Shown here: one piece after another, positions 33,856 to 43,587 of the stretch
Position numbering within the stretch: the first letter of the stretch is position 1
Layout of the letters: every line of letters starts with the position of its first letter
Source: Anaerolineae bacterium
GTDB taxonomy: Bacteria; Chloroflexota; Anaerolineae; 4572-78; J111
Reading direction: 5' to 3'
NCBI GenBank assembly: GCA_022071955.1
Contig: JAJVIM010000024.1
Coordinates: 1 to 64,000, forward strand
Length of the DNA stretch: 64,000 nt
Made by a program: the position numbers and the translations under genes
Notes under the pieces: model-generated
Database searches by the model: none
Told to the model about the DNA's origin: nothing
Seen by the model: only the letters and a program-made list of their open reading frames with translations

Positions 33856-36576
33856 ATGGCTGGAACCGATGTTACAATTGCTGGTCCCCCCGGCACGTCG
33901 CCTCACCCGCTGCTCTTGGCTACCAAACTGTATCTCCCGCCTGCCCGCCAAAATATTGTACCCCGCCCCCATTTAACCGGGCAGATTAACGACAGTTTGG
34001 CTCGAAAAATGACCCTCATCTCCGCACCTGCCGGATCCGGCAAAACCACCCTGCTCAGTGAATGGATTCCCACCAGCCAGCGGTGTGTTACCTGGCTCTC
34101 GCTGGATAAGAGTGACAACGATCCTGCTCGTTTTTGGGGCTATGTTATCGGCGCTTTGCAACTATTGCAGGCGGACCTCGGCGATAATGCCTTGGGCTTG
34201 TTACAGTCGCCCCAACCGCCATCCTCCGAACTTGTCCTGACCACCCTGCTCAATGAGTTGGCGGTGTTTCCCGATGGTTTTGTACTGGTGCTCGATGACT
34301 ATCACGTTATCGAAAACCCGGCCATTCACCAATCACTTGAATTTATGCTGGCTCACCTGCCGCCCCAGATGCACCTGATTATGACCACCCGCGTTGACCC
34401 ACCTCTGCCTCTGTCTCGCCTCCGCTCGCGAAACCAACTCACGGAAATTCGAGTCGCTGATCTGCGTTTTTCGCCCACCGAGGTAGAGGCTTTTTTCGAT
34501 CAGGTCATGGGGTTGCGGCTGTCTGCTGCCGATGCCACTGCCCTGGAGAACCGTACCGAAGGCTGGATTGCCGGGTTGCAATTAGCCGCCCTGTCGATGC
34601 GAGGCCGCCAGGACATCGGCGGCTTTGTGGAAGCCTTCACCGGTACGCATCGCTACATTCTGGATTATTTGACCGACGAAGTTCTCGAACAACAACTCCC
34701 AAGTACCACAACTTTCTTATTGCAAACCTCCATCCTCGACCGTCTCTGCGGCCCCTTGTGTGACGCCGTCACCGGGGGCAGCGATGGTCAAGCTACCCTG
34801 GAATGGCTGGAGCAGGCCAACCTGTTTATCGTGTCTCTGGATGACAAGCGGCGGTGGTATCGCTATCACCATCTTTTTGCCGAGGTGATGCAAGCCCGGC
34901 TGCGGCAAAGCCAACCGGAAAGCAGGCCAGATTTGCATCGCCGGGCGCGAGAATGGTTGGAGCAGAATGGCTTGACCCATGAGGCCGTAAATCACGCCCT
35001 GGCCGGGCGCGATTTTGAGCAGGCTGCTCGCCTGATTGAGCAAGTGCATAGCGTTATGTGGCAGAACGGCGAAATCAAGACGCTGCAAGCGTGGTTGGCG
35101 GCCCTCCCGCTGGCAGTGTGGCGTACCCACCCCCGCATGTGGCTGGTTCAAGCCTGGGCTGCGATGACGGTTGGCGAGTTTTCCGCGGCGGACGAGAATC
35201 TGCGGGAAGCCGAAGCAACTCTCGCTTTATTGGACGAGGAAAGTGCCCGCAGCCTGCGCCCTGAGGTTTTGGCTTTTCGGGCCAGCTATGCCAGCCTGGC
35301 TCGGGACCCAGCTGCTGTTGACCTGGCGCAGCAAGCCCTGCAAGCGTTACCCCAAGACTACTGGTTGCGCGGGATGCTGGTTGTGTTCCTGGGGGCCGCC
35401 TATTATTCAACGGGCAATTTGAAAGCTGCTGCAGAGGCACTGGCCCAGGGGCGCTCAATGTTGTCAACCCCCGCCGCTCAATCGCATCGAATTCATCTGC
35501 TGCCATTGGACGGTATGGTTCACCATGCCCAAGGCAAACTACGCCAGGCCTGGTCGCTCGTTCGCCAGGCCCTGGACCTGGTTGAGCCTGGAGGCCGGCC
35601 CATCCCCTTTGTGGGGACCCTGTTTACCTACATGTGCGCCAGCCAGGTATTGTACGATCTGAATGAGTTAGATCAAGTTGAGCTCTATTTAACCCGCTGT
35701 GTCGACCAGGCTGTGAAACTTGGCAGCGCCGAATCCCAGGTATTTGCTCTGAGTGGTTTAGCCCACCTTTACCTAGCCCGCGATGATCTGGTGGCCGCCG
35801 AAAATTACACCAATCAAGTTGAGGCGCTATTGCGGGCGCATACCTTCAACATTAACATCATGGCCTATGTTGAATACCATCACTTCCAACTGTTGCTGAA
35901 ACAGGGCAATCTTACAGCCGCCGCGGCCTGGGCCGAGTTGCACGCCGGCCCGCCGGGGCCATTAATTCCCTATTTCCACCACCTGGCGCTGCCGCAAGTA
36001 CTGATGGCTCAGAGAAATTTTGATGCGGCTCTGGGCAATCTGACGACCCTCATTCAAGAAGCCGAAGCCACCGGCTACGGCAATCTGCTGATCAAAGCTC
36101 TGGTTCTGCAAGCCCTGGCGTTTCAAGCGGAGAGCCACAAGAGTCAAGCCCTGACTGCTCTTGAACGCGCCCTGACCCTGGCCGAACCGGAGGGGTACAT
36201 TCGCCCCTTTGTCGATGAAGGTGAGCCGATGACCGAATTGCTCCGCCAGGCTCATTCTCGCGGCATCGCGCCGGGCTATGTGACAAAATTGCTGGCCGCA
36301 TTCAGCCAGAAGGAGCAGCGTCCGGTTGCTGCTTCCGCACAACCAGCGTCTCAACCTTCAGCCCTCAACGTTCAGCTTTTAATTGAGCCACTCTCGCCGC
36401 GCGAATTGGAAGTATTGCGCCTGGTGGCCGCCGGACAAACCAACAGGGAAATCGGCGAAGCGTTATTTGTGGCCACCGGCACCATCAAAAAACACCTCAA
36501 TAATATTTTTGGTAAGCTGGCTGTTAGCAACCGTACCCAGGCCATTGCCCGCGCACGGGAACTCGGCCTGCTTTAA
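33856..36576 (+). CDS. MalT-like LuxR-family STAND transcriptional activator
   Basis: 906 residues from ATG 33856, with GGAGG at 33846-33850 (a GTG at 33841 is possible but leaves the ribosome site inside the gene). LLATKLYLPPARQNIV, Walker A SAPAGSGKTTLLSEW (about 54-68), Walker B VLVLDDYHVIENPA, TPR-like helices in the middle, and a C-terminal HTH: LSPRELEVLRLVAAGQTNRE then GTIKKHLNNIFGKL (about 845-885). Activator that senses a ligand with its TPR domain. The next gene is a GT1 glycosyltransferase, possibly a target. Inducer unknown. Confidence 0.9.
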   Translation: MAGTDVTIAGPPGTSPHPLLLATKLYLPPARQNIVPRPHLTGQINDSLARKMTLISAPAGSGKTTLLSEWIPTSQRCVTWLSLDKSDNDPARFWGYVIGALQLLQADLGDNALGLLQSPQPPSSELVLTTLLNELAVFPDGFVLVLDDYHVIENPAIHQSLEFMLAHLPPQMHLIMTTRVDPPLPLSRLRSRNQLTEIRVADLRFSPTEVEAFFDQVMGLRLSAADATALENRTEGWIAGLQLAALSMRGRQDIGGFVEAFTGTHRYILDYLTDEVLEQQLPSTTTFLLQTSILDRLCGPLCDAVTGGSDGQATLEWLEQANLFIVSLDDKRRWYRYHHLFAEVMQARLRQSQPESRPDLHRRAREWLEQNGLTHEAVNHALAGRDFEQAARLIEQVHSVMWQNGEIKTLQAWLAALPLAVWRTHPRMWLVQAWAAMTVGEFSAADENLREAEATLALLDEESARSLRPEVLAFRASYASLARDPAAVDLAQQALQALPQDYWLRGMLVVFLGAAYYSTGNLKAAAEALAQGRSMLSTPAAQSHRIHLLPLDGMVHHAQGKLRQAWSLVRQALDLVEPGGRPIPFVGTLFTYMCASQVLYDLNELDQVELYLTRCVDQAVKLGSAESQVFALSGLAHLYLARDDLVAAENYTNQVEALLRAHTFNINIMAYVEYHHFQLLLKQGNLTAAAAWAELHAGPPGPLIPYFHHLALPQVLMAQRNFDAALGNLTTLIQEAEATGYGNLLIKALVLQALAFQAESHKSQALTALERALTLAEPEGYIRPFVDEGEPMTELLRQAHSRGIAPGYVTKLLAAFSQKEQRPVAASAQPASQPSALNVQLLIEPLSPRELEVLRLVAAGQTNREIGEALFVATGTIKKHLNNIFGKLAVSNRTQAIARARELGLL

Positions 36577-36721
36577 CGTCTCTATAAAATAGCAACCGTT
36601 TAAGTTAGTCCTCAATCAACCCCAAAATAAACCCCCACCTACACCTTTAGACTCCTGACTCTGCCTCTGGTTTACCACTATACTGGCAACCAAAGAAACA
36701 AAGAACTTTTTATTAAGGGGA

Positions 36722-37948
36722 ATGATGATGCGAGTACTACTATCAACAATCGGGTCACGGGGCGATGTCCAGCCGCTGGTGGCGCTGGCGCTGCAACTGA
36801 AGGCCATCGGCCATGAGGCCCACCTGTGCGTGCCGCCCGACTTCTGCGACTGGATCAAGAGCCTGGAGATACTCGTCACGCCCATCGGTCCCAAGGTGCG
36901 CTCAATCGGGAAAGCTGGCCCGGCGGTAACTCTACCCACACCCGAACAACGGCGTCAGATGATGGAAAGCATGGTCGCCATGCAATTCGAGACGATTACA
37001 ACGGCGGCTCAAAATTGCGACATCATTGTGGCGGCAACCGCCTTGCAGATTGCTGCGCGGTCGGTGGCAGAGAAAATGGGCATTCCCTATATCTTCGTTG
37101 CCTATAGCCCCGTAGTTCTGCCATCGCTGCATCACGCTCCTCCTCCATTGCCGCCGCTGCCGGGCGAGACACCGCTGCCGGCAACGACTGATAATCTCGA
37201 GCGCTGGGCACATGACACCAAACGATTTAACGATACGTTTGGCGCTGCGCTCAACGCTCTGCGTGTCTCAATGGACTTAACCCCAGTCAATGATGTGCGC
37301 AGGCATATCTTCACCGACCGGCCCTGGCTGGCTGCCGACCCCGAGTTGGCGCCCTGGCCCGACCCCTCGGATCAGGCCGTGTTCCAGACTGGCGCCTGGA
37401 TTCTGCCGGATGCACGTCCGCTCTCGCCGGAGTTGGAGGCGTTTCTTGATGCCGGCGAGCCGCCCGTTTACTTCGGCTTTGGTAGTACCCGCGCGCCGGC
37501 AGATCTCAGCCGAGTGATGATCCAAACCGCCCGTGCGCTCGGACGCCGCGCGATAATCTCCCAGGGATGGGCCGACCTGTCACTTATAGACAACGAACCC
37601 GACTGTCTGGTCGTCGGTGACGTCAACCTGCCCGCATTGTTCAAACAGGTTGCCGCCGCTGTCCACCACGGTGGCGCAGGCACCACCACCCTGGCCGCGC
37701 GAGCTGGTGTGCCTCAAGTCATCATCTCGCAGCTTTACGACCAGCATTACTGGGCCAAGCGCGTCCAGCATCTCGGCATCGGAACCGCACCCGCACCCGG
37801 CACACCCACCGCCGACTCACTGACGAGTGCGCTCGAACACGCCCTCCGGCCCGATGCGGCTATCCAGGCCCAGTCCATCGCCACCACAGTGCGCAGTGAT
37901 GGCGTACAGGTTGCTGCCCAACGCCTAATGAGAACCGTCGCCTCGTAG
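36722..37948 (+). CDS. GT1 (UGT/MGT-like) glycosyltransferase
   Basis: 408 residues; ATG triplet run at 36722-36730 after AAGGGG. N-terminal MRVLLSTIGSRGDVQPLVAL and the C-terminal nucleotide-sugar motif VHHGGAGTTTLAARAGVPQV (about 313-332) are those of sterol/antibiotic glucosyltransferases such as GtfB or UGT80. It would glycosylate a lipid, sterol-like or polyketide acceptor with a UDP-sugar. Neighbours are a MalT-like regulator and a permease. Acceptor not predictable. Confidence 0.87.
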   Translation: MMMRVLLSTIGSRGDVQPLVALALQLKAIGHEAHLCVPPDFCDWIKSLEILVTPIGPKVRSIGKAGPAVTLPTPEQRRQMMESMVAMQFETITTAAQNCDIIVAATALQIAARSVAEKMGIPYIFVAYSPVVLPSLHHAPPPLPPLPGETPLPATTDNLERWAHDTKRFNDTFGAALNALRVSMDLTPVNDVRRHIFTDRPWLAADPELAPWPDPSDQAVFQTGAWILPDARPLSPELEAFLDAGEPPVYFGFGSTRAPADLSRVMIQTARALGRRAIISQGWADLSLIDNEPDCLVVGDVNLPALFKQVAAAVHHGGAGTTTLAARAGVPQVIISQLYDQHYWAKRVQHLGIGTAPAPGTPTADSLTSALEHALRPDAAIQAQSIATTVRSDGVQVAAQRLMRTVAS

Positions 37949-37991
37949 AACTCATGCTGAAATCCTTCGTAGAGTGAGAGAAAGGACAACC

Positions 37992-38081
37992 ATGAATATC
38001 GAATTTAAGCGACTGACTGAGGTTGAAAAACTTGAAATTAAAAAATATAACGGCGCGTGTAACACTCGCAAGGAGACCTGA
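37992..38081 (+). CDS. Small ORF (29 aa) ahead of the FtsX permease
   Basis: ATG at 37992 has AAAGGA about six bases before it, and the frame MNIEFKRLTEVEKLEIKKYN runs 29 codons to TGA at 38079-38081. The permease ribosome site AGGAG lies within its last codons. It may be a coupling leader peptide, or the stub of an eroded gene (the start resembles some acetyltransferase N-termini). No function assigned. Confidence 0.35.
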   Translation: MNIEFKRLTEVEKLEIKKYNGACNTRKET

Positions 38082-38083
38082 TT

Positions 38084-40498
38084 ATGGGCGTTATTTGGTA
38101 TAAAATCTGGAGCGACATTTGGCATAACAAAGGGCGTACCGCGCAGGTGGTGCTGATTATTGCAATGGGCGCGTTTGCCATCGGTATGATTATCACTGCC
38201 AGCGAGCTGGTCAGGGTGCGCCTGGGCCAGGTCTGGCAAGTTTCGTCGCCTCCGATGATCTACCTGTGGGCCGACCCGCCAATCGACGACAATCAATTGG
38301 CCGCGCTGAAGAGCATCAAGGGCGTTGACGATGTTGAAGGCTATCTGTCAACCGGCCTTGAATATCGGCTCAGCCCTGATGAACCGTGGACACCCGGCGG
38401 CTTAATTGCTCGCGCCGATTACCACGATCAAACCTTTACCAAACTGAAACTGCTCAGCGGTTACTGGCCATCGCGCAAAAATGTGGTTGTGGAAAAAGGC
38501 GCGGATAGCTATTTTAACATTCAGCAAGGCCAAAAAATTTACTTTCGCTTTGACGACAAAGAATACACCGTGCAGGTGAGTGGGCTGGTCCATAATGCCT
38601 TGCTCCAGCCGCCCGGCTTTGGCGGCAACGCTCAGTTTTACGCCAGCCGTGATGAATTTGCCAATCTGACCGGCGAAGAGAATTTTAACCAAATTCTGGC
38701 GGCGGCTCCCGCTTATGATGAAATATCCATTAAAGCGCTGGCTGACCAGATTCAGCGCCAATTGGAGAAATTAGATGTGGATACCGGCGGCGCTGCGCCG
38801 GTAGACGGCGATAACCGGATTCTGAACCCGGACGAGCATTTTTTGCAAAGCACGTTGGATGCTATTTTCCTCATTTTGGGAATAATGGGCGGGCTGGCCC
38901 TGATTCTGGGGTTGTTACTGGTTTACAACACCATTACCGCGGTTATTGGCCAGCAGGTCACCCAGATTGGGGTAATGAAGGCCATTGGGGCCGGTACCGG
39001 CCAGGTTTTGCTGATTTACTTTAGCGGGGTGCTCATTTACGGGATACTGGCGCTGGTGATTGCCATTCCGCTGGGAGCGCTGGGCGCGCAACAGTTTAGC
39101 AACTTCTTGTTGTACTTTTTTAATGTCGATGCCGGGCCATTTGCCCTGTCACCGTTGGCGGTGATGGTTCAGGTTGCCATTGCGCTGCTGGCGCCACTGC
39201 TGGCCGCCCTGGTTCCGATTACGGCCGGCGCGCGCATCACCGTCTGTGAAGCTATCAGCACGTATGGCCTGGGCGGGGGTAACGGCCGGCTGGAACGGTT
39301 TTTGGCCGGCATCCAGCGTCTGTCCCGGTTGGTTTTGTTAACGCTCAACAATACGTTCCGAAACCGGGGGCGGGTGATTGTTACCCAACTGGCGTTGGTT
39401 GGTAGTGGGTTGATTTTTATGATGATTATGACTGTGCAGGACTCGGTGGCCTATACTTTTAGCGATGTACTCTTTTCGATCCTTAAATTCAATGTCAGCC
39501 TGCAATTTGAAAACGCGGAACGGATGCAGGAAGTTGAGCGGCTAACCCAAGCCTATCCGGGGGTGGAAAATGTGGAGATGTGGGCCTTTGCCAGCGCCAA
39601 GATTCGGCCGGCGGGCCAGCCGGAGTCAAATGCAGACCCGACCGCCGAGATGTTGGGGATACCGATCCCGACCCATTTTTACGGCTATCAACTACGGGCC
39701 GGGCGCTGGCTCAAACCGGATGATACGGCAGCAGTGGTCCTTAATCAAAAACTGGCCGAACAGGTTGGGGTCACGGTGGGTGATTGGGTGACGCTTGATT
39801 TTGGCCGGCACGGTGAGGTGCGGTGGCAGGTAGTTGGCCTCATCTTTGACCCCATTATTACCACCTCCGTTAATGTTCCACGCCAGGTTTTGCTGCGACA
39901 AACCGGCAGCGTGAACAAAGCCAACACGGTTCTGGTTCAAACCATCCGTACCGATGCGACCGGGGAAGCAGAAATGGCCAGGCAGTTGCGAGCCTTATAC
40001 GATGCTCACCAACTTAAGTTGAACCCGCAGGGTACCTTTGCCAATGAAGACACAGCCAGCGCCGCCACCGCTCAAATTCTGAATAATTTCGGCATCATTA
40101 TCAAAATGCTGGCGGCGATGGCGGTTATTATCGCTCTGGTTGGCAGCATTGCCCTGAGCGGGGTGCTCTCTTTGAGCGTGCGCGAGCGCACCCGCGAAAT
40201 CGGGGTGATGCGGGCCATTGGCGCTTCGTCGCGGGCCATTGCCTGGCTGTTTATTGGTGAAGGGTTAACTTTGGGGCTGCTCAGTTGGCTCATCGCCTTG
40301 CCGCTGAGCCTGCCGGCTGGCTATTTGATGACCCAGGCGCTGGGCGCGGCCATCAATGGGGAAATTGTCTTTCATTACACCCCGCAGGGAGCTTTGTACT
40401 GGCTGGCAATCATTACCGGATTAGCCATCGCCGCCAGTTGGCTACCCGCTCTTGGCGCAACCCGGGTCAGCGTCCGCGAAAGTTTGGCGTATCAGTAA
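38084..40498 (+). CDS. FtsX-like ABC transporter permease (double FtsX domain)
   Basis: 804 residues. A first membrane span near residues 20-42, a large extracytoplasmic region, an FtsX core of three spans (about 265-390, with IGVMKAIGAGTGQVLLIYF), a second membrane anchor near 425-450, another extracytoplasmic region and a second FtsX core (about 665-795, with TREIGVMRAIGASSRAI). This is the 8-10 span MacB/LolC-superfamily layout used for lipoprotein or peptide extrusion. Unusually, no ABC ATPase gene is adjacent; the upstream neighbour is a glycosyltransferase. AGGAG lies before the ATG at 38084. Confidence 0.87.
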   Translation: MGVIWYKIWSDIWHNKGRTAQVVLIIAMGAFAIGMIITASELVRVRLGQVWQVSSPPMIYLWADPPIDDNQLAALKSIKGVDDVEGYLSTGLEYRLSPDEPWTPGGLIARADYHDQTFTKLKLLSGYWPSRKNVVVEKGADSYFNIQQGQKIYFRFDDKEYTVQVSGLVHNALLQPPGFGGNAQFYASRDEFANLTGEENFNQILAAAPAYDEISIKALADQIQRQLEKLDVDTGGAAPVDGDNRILNPDEHFLQSTLDAIFLILGIMGGLALILGLLLVYNTITAVIGQQVTQIGVMKAIGAGTGQVLLIYFSGVLIYGILALVIAIPLGALGAQQFSNFLLYFFNVDAGPFALSPLAVMVQVAIALLAPLLAALVPITAGARITVCEAISTYGLGGGNGRLERFLAGIQRLSRLVLLTLNNTFRNRGRVIVTQLALVGSGLIFMMIMTVQDSVAYTFSDVLFSILKFNVSLQFENAERMQEVERLTQAYPGVENVEMWAFASAKIRPAGQPESNADPTAEMLGIPIPTHFYGYQLRAGRWLKPDDTAAVVLNQKLAEQVGVTVGDWVTLDFGRHGEVRWQVVGLIFDPIITTSVNVPRQVLLRQTGSVNKANTVLVQTIRTDATGEAEMARQLRALYDAHQLKLNPQGTFANEDTASAATAQILNNFGIIIKMLAAMAVIIALVGSIALSGVLSLSVRERTREIGVMRAIGASSRAIAWLFIGEGLTLGLLSWLIALPLSLPAGYLMTQALGAAINGEIVFHYTPQGALYWLAIITGLAIAASWLPALGATRVSVRESLAYQ

Positions 40499-40587
40499 GA
40501 AAGGAAATGGAAGTAGAGAGAATGGAGACTGGAGGATTTATCTCCGTACTCCATTCTCCTTGCTTCTTACTCCCTGATGGAGTTCCT

Positions 40588-40830
40588 GTGAACATTGCGG
40601 CAATCTACCAGATCAAAATCAAAGGGCATCTCGACCTGCGTTGGAGCGACTGGTTCGATGGATTGGTGATTTCCCATCTGCCGGGCGGCGTAACCCTGCT
40701 GACCGGCCCGGTCGTGGATCAGGCAGCCCTGTTTGGCCTGTTGCTCAAAATCCGAGATTTGAACCTGACCTTACTCTCACTCAAACGGCTTGAGTCTGAC
40801 CACGACGTATGCGCCTACTCTCAGCGGTAA
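40588..40830 (+). CDS. Small conserved protein, paralogue of the one at 43296-43553
   Basis: 80 residues from GTG 40588 with GGAG five bases before it (the frame is open further upstream inside the permease, but only this portion is coding-like). YQIKIKGHLDLRWSDWFDG, then TLLTGPVVDQAALFGLL and LTLLSLKRLE match position by position the protein at 43296-43553 (YQIKVPGHLGENWSEWAGG, ALTGAVDQAGLQSLL). I recognise the pattern as a small family common beside regulators in Chloroflexota; no function is known to me. A GAGAATGGAG/CTCCATTCTC hairpin (40518-40559) precedes it. Confidence 0.7.
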   Translation: MNIAAIYQIKIKGHLDLRWSDWFDGLVISHLPGGVTLLTGPVVDQAALFGLLLKIRDLNLTLLSLKRLESDHDVCAYSQR

Positions 40831-41142
40831 TTTCGCTTACGGTTGCGGGAAGCAGGTCAGCTGTATCGTCTGCCAAATCAGACGAATTATTTGCTAGACC
40901 ACCTTGATTTTATGGGTATGAAATTTGGCGCCATTGGCGTGAATTTTCCCTCTTTTGTGAACCTATGTTGAGGGCAGGTTATTCCCAACGTCCACAGACA
41001 ATGGCCATCTGTGAGTGGCTGAAATGAACCTGTCGAACGTCATCTGATGATGGCAAATACGGTTTGACACAACACAGTCCCGCCGATGTTTGGCGGGACT
41101 GTGTTTTTGCATTGAACCAGTCAAAAAGTGAAAGTGATGCCC
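40831..41142. other. Gene-free spacer with hairpin repeat R4
   Basis: No gene found in 312 bases. Near its right end is repeat R4 with a 13-bp stem and T-run (41072-41108), which probably terminates transcripts coming from both sides. Confidence 0.55.
41062..41117. repeat. Dispersed hairpin repeat R4 / terminator
   Basis: ACACAGTCCCGCC (41072-41084) pairs perfectly with GGCGGGACTGTGT (41092-41104), 13 bp, followed by TTTT (41105-41108) and GCATTGAACCAGTCAAAA. Good intrinsic terminator geometry for + strand transcripts. GGTTTGACACAACACA before it resembles R5. Confidence 0.7.
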
Positions 41143-41862
41143 TCAGAAAACCCCAGGAATCAACCGATAGCGCACGCGCCGGGCATAATCCCGATATCCC
41201 GGCAGTTCAGCCTGTAGAGTTCGATCTTCCAGCGTGGTTCTGACCACGGTAATGATCAACGCCACCAGCGCCGGTATGAGTGTCCATATCGAGCCTAAGG
41301 CCAGCACAATGCCCGCCAGTGGCAGAATATTGCCAGCATAGCCCGGATGCCGCACGATCCGGTATGGGCCGCTGTCACACACCACATGCCCCCGATCCGT
41401 CTGAATACGCACCACCGTGGAGAAGAAACGGTTCTCTACCAAAGCCCACACACCGAAAGCGTATCCAAGTGAGATCAAGATGAAGCCGACAATGTTGAGC
41501 CATATCGGGAACATGGGGGACCATCCAAAGCGGTGATCCAGCCCTGCTACAATGACCAAAGGGAAGGATAAACTCACCGCCATCAGCGGCGCAAACACTT
41601 TGTCCCAAGCCTTCGCACTTTGGAGCTTCTCCATATTTTGTCGTTCGGCCGACAACCCCGGATGCCGCCGTTCCGCCCAAATGCGCCCACCTATGCCGGC
41701 GGCAACGATCAGCAGAGCATAGACCCACGCCTGCCACCAACCAAAATCCCCTCCGCAAATCAATAGAACCAGTGGTATGAGGAGATACACTATGATCAAA
41801 CGAATCCACTGTTTGGGAGTGATTGTTTGAACCGCCTTTTGATCATCTGTCTTTGCTACCAT
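41143..41862 (-). CDS. Isoprenylcysteine carboxyl methyltransferase-like membrane protein
   Basis: 239 residues from ATG 41862, chosen because GGAGG lies six bases upstream (complement of 41869-41873); the frame runs to 41916. About five membrane spans, then the family signature SGPYRIVRHPGYAGNIL (about 162-178) and the C-terminal EDRTLQAELPGYRDYARRVR. The ICMT/PEMT-like family methylates prenyl-cysteine carboxyls, lipids or small molecules; bacterial members usually lack known targets. Last gene of a minus-strand cluster driven by promoter A (44297-44326). Confidence 0.82.
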   Translation of the reverse strand: MVAKTDDQKAVQTITPKQWIRLIIVYLLIPLVLLICGGDFGWWQAWVYALLIVAAGIGGRIWAERRHPGLSAERQNMEKLQSAKAWDKVFAPLMAVSLSFPLVIVAGLDHRFGWSPMFPIWLNIVGFILISLGYAFGVWALVENRFFSTVVRIQTDRGHVVCDSGPYRIVRHPGYAGNILPLAGIVLALGSIWTLIPALVALIITVVRTTLEDRTLQAELPGYRDYARRVRYRLIPGVF

Positions 41863-41912
41863 ATCGTTCCTCCAAGCCACGTAAGAATCAGTCTGTGTGA
41901 AGACACGGGGTA

Positions 41913-43268
41913 TCACCGTGACCTAACCGCATTTGAAAGGTAGTCCATTGTTGTTTTTCTGATCTTTTCTGCCGTGGCGGGCGCGACGATAGTCTGGTTG
42001 TAACTCATGAGAAAGGTGACTTTATCGCCCACCGTAATGACCCCCACAGTCTTCTCATTCACATCCGAATAAACAATGGGGCCGTAAACAGACTCAAGTT
42101 GATATTGATCGTAGGTGGTCGGGATGCGCATCCGACCCACATTGGTGATGGCGTAGCCGTAATTTAGGCCCTGCCAGTTCATTTGTTACACCAGTTTATC
42201 CGACAGCCTGCTTTTTATGAGACCATATTTACTGAAATACAATGAATCCAGCAGCGTAGGTGCCAGCAATTCAGCCGACAGCGATCGAAAAATATTTGTT
42301 TGGGCCAAACTATCCTTTATTTTTTCGTGAAAGATTCGGGCAGAGTCCCAAAACGTTCGGTGTGGCTCATACCTGAGCTGGGTCGTTAACGAAGCAGCGT
42401 AAAATCCAAATGCCTCACCAACCGGTACGTTGAGTTTGTCCCGTGTACTCACGGCCAGGCCGGCACTGGGGCGATACGGTTCAGCATCGCCTTGAACATC
42501 GTGCTGGGCGGCCAGAAATGTCGTCCAGAGGGCTGTGTTTATCGTGACATTTTCCGCTCGACAGCGCGAAACCAGGGCCTTGGTTTCGGCGACAGAGATT
42601 TCCCAGGCAAGCAGGCCCGCAGCCCGATTCTGCTCCCAGAACACCTGGTGGAGTTGTTTCAGGTCGTCACTGTTGAAGCTGATGTTTTGCCTGGCCCATA
42701 GTTTGTTGAATACCCCGATGACCCCTTTGGCAATAAGATTGGAAGGGGGTGGAGAAGGAACCGTGTCCCTGGTTATGGCCGGTGGCTCAGGCAAAATCTC
42801 AGCTGCTCGGTCAGGTTCAGCCAACTGCCGTAAAATATCCCTGATCAGGTAAGTTAGCGAGATACCATCGCAAATCGCGTGATGAGCGCAGATAACGAGG
42901 TCAGTTCTATCAGAAGAATGAAGCAATGAAAACCGTACCAGAGGCCCGGTCTCAATTGGAAATGAGATCTGCCATTCTTTTACTGCTACCTGAAGGCACT
43001 GCTCTTCTGTTTGGCGGGGAATCGTCGTGACCGTGAATTCAGGGACGCCTTCCGTTACATACCAGGCATTATTCTTTTCATCGATCACAACCCGCACGAC
43101 CAGCAGGGCATGTCTTTTTCTGAGGCCGTCAAGTATCGCTGTCAGCCGTTCAACATCGATAGAACCCCTGATTTTCGCCACCATCACCACATTGAGTGGC
43201 AGCATCAGCAGCACCCGCTCCGGCGCAGTCATTCTACGCTTTAATTGAGGGTTGTAGTTTGTAACCAT
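41913..43268 (-). pseudogene. Condensation-domain (PapA5/acyltransferase-like) protein interrupted by an in-frame TAA
   Basis: A single reading frame from ATG 43268 to TGA at 41913-41915 is broken once by TAA at 42188-42186, two codons before an ATG (42182). The first 360 codons contain the condensation-domain active site HHAICDG and flanking features; the last 89 codons (NYGYAITNVGRMRIP, VYGPIVYSD, TVGVITVGDKVTFLMSYNQ) supply the domain's C-terminal lobe, so both halves belong together. The upstream ATG has AGGAG nine bases before it. It should be an acyl/peptidyl ester- or amide-forming enzyme. Either the gene is inactivated, or two polypeptides or readthrough restore it. Confidence 0.78.
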
Positions 43269-43295
43269 CGTGATCTCCTGATTAAATTCCTGGCC

Positions 43296-43553
43296 TTACT
43301 TTTGGTCAGGCTCGACCCGATTGACCGAAATTAAGGGTAATCCTAGAGAATAGAGCCGGCGCAACAGGCTCTGCAAACCTGCCTGGTCTACCGCGCCAGT
43401 CAGGGCCGTAACCGGCGAATCATCATCCTTATTTTCGACGGTGATCGCCATCCCGCCGGCCCACTCGGACCAATTTTCACCGAGGTGTCCCGGTACTTTG
43501 ATTTGGTAGGTTGCCGGCTGATGTAACGTAAGATTTTGTTTGGCAGCTTTCAT
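43296..43553 (-). CDS. Small conserved protein, paralogue of the one at 40588-40830
   Basis: 85 residues. TYQIKVPGHLGENWSEWAGG then ALTGAVDQAGLQSLLRRL and LPLISVNRVEPD. AGGAGG lies nine bases before the ATG. The upstream sequence (43561-43590) includes a partial copy of promoter A's -10 half (TATGCT at complement 43577-43582). It lies between a membrane protein and the condensation-domain gene, in one minus-strand operon. Function unknown; conservation with its paralogue is what supports it. Confidence 0.75.
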   Translation of the reverse strand: MKAAKQNLTLHQPATYQIKVPGHLGENWSEWAGGMAITVENKDDDSPVTALTGAVDQAGLQSLLRRLYSLGLPLISVNRVEPDQK

Positions 43554-43587
43554 TATCGATTACCTCCTGCATCTACAGCATAACCGC

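Noticed and set aside
33837..33990. Short leaderless frame beginning at ATG 33837 just after TATAAT
   Set aside because: No recognisable product; the ATG at 33856 has a good ribosome site and starts the MalT-like regulator.
40285..40587. N-terminal extension of the small protein into the FtsX gene
   Set aside because: This stretch lies antiphase within the permease coding sequence and has no homology; the GTG at 40588 with its own GGAG explains the gene.
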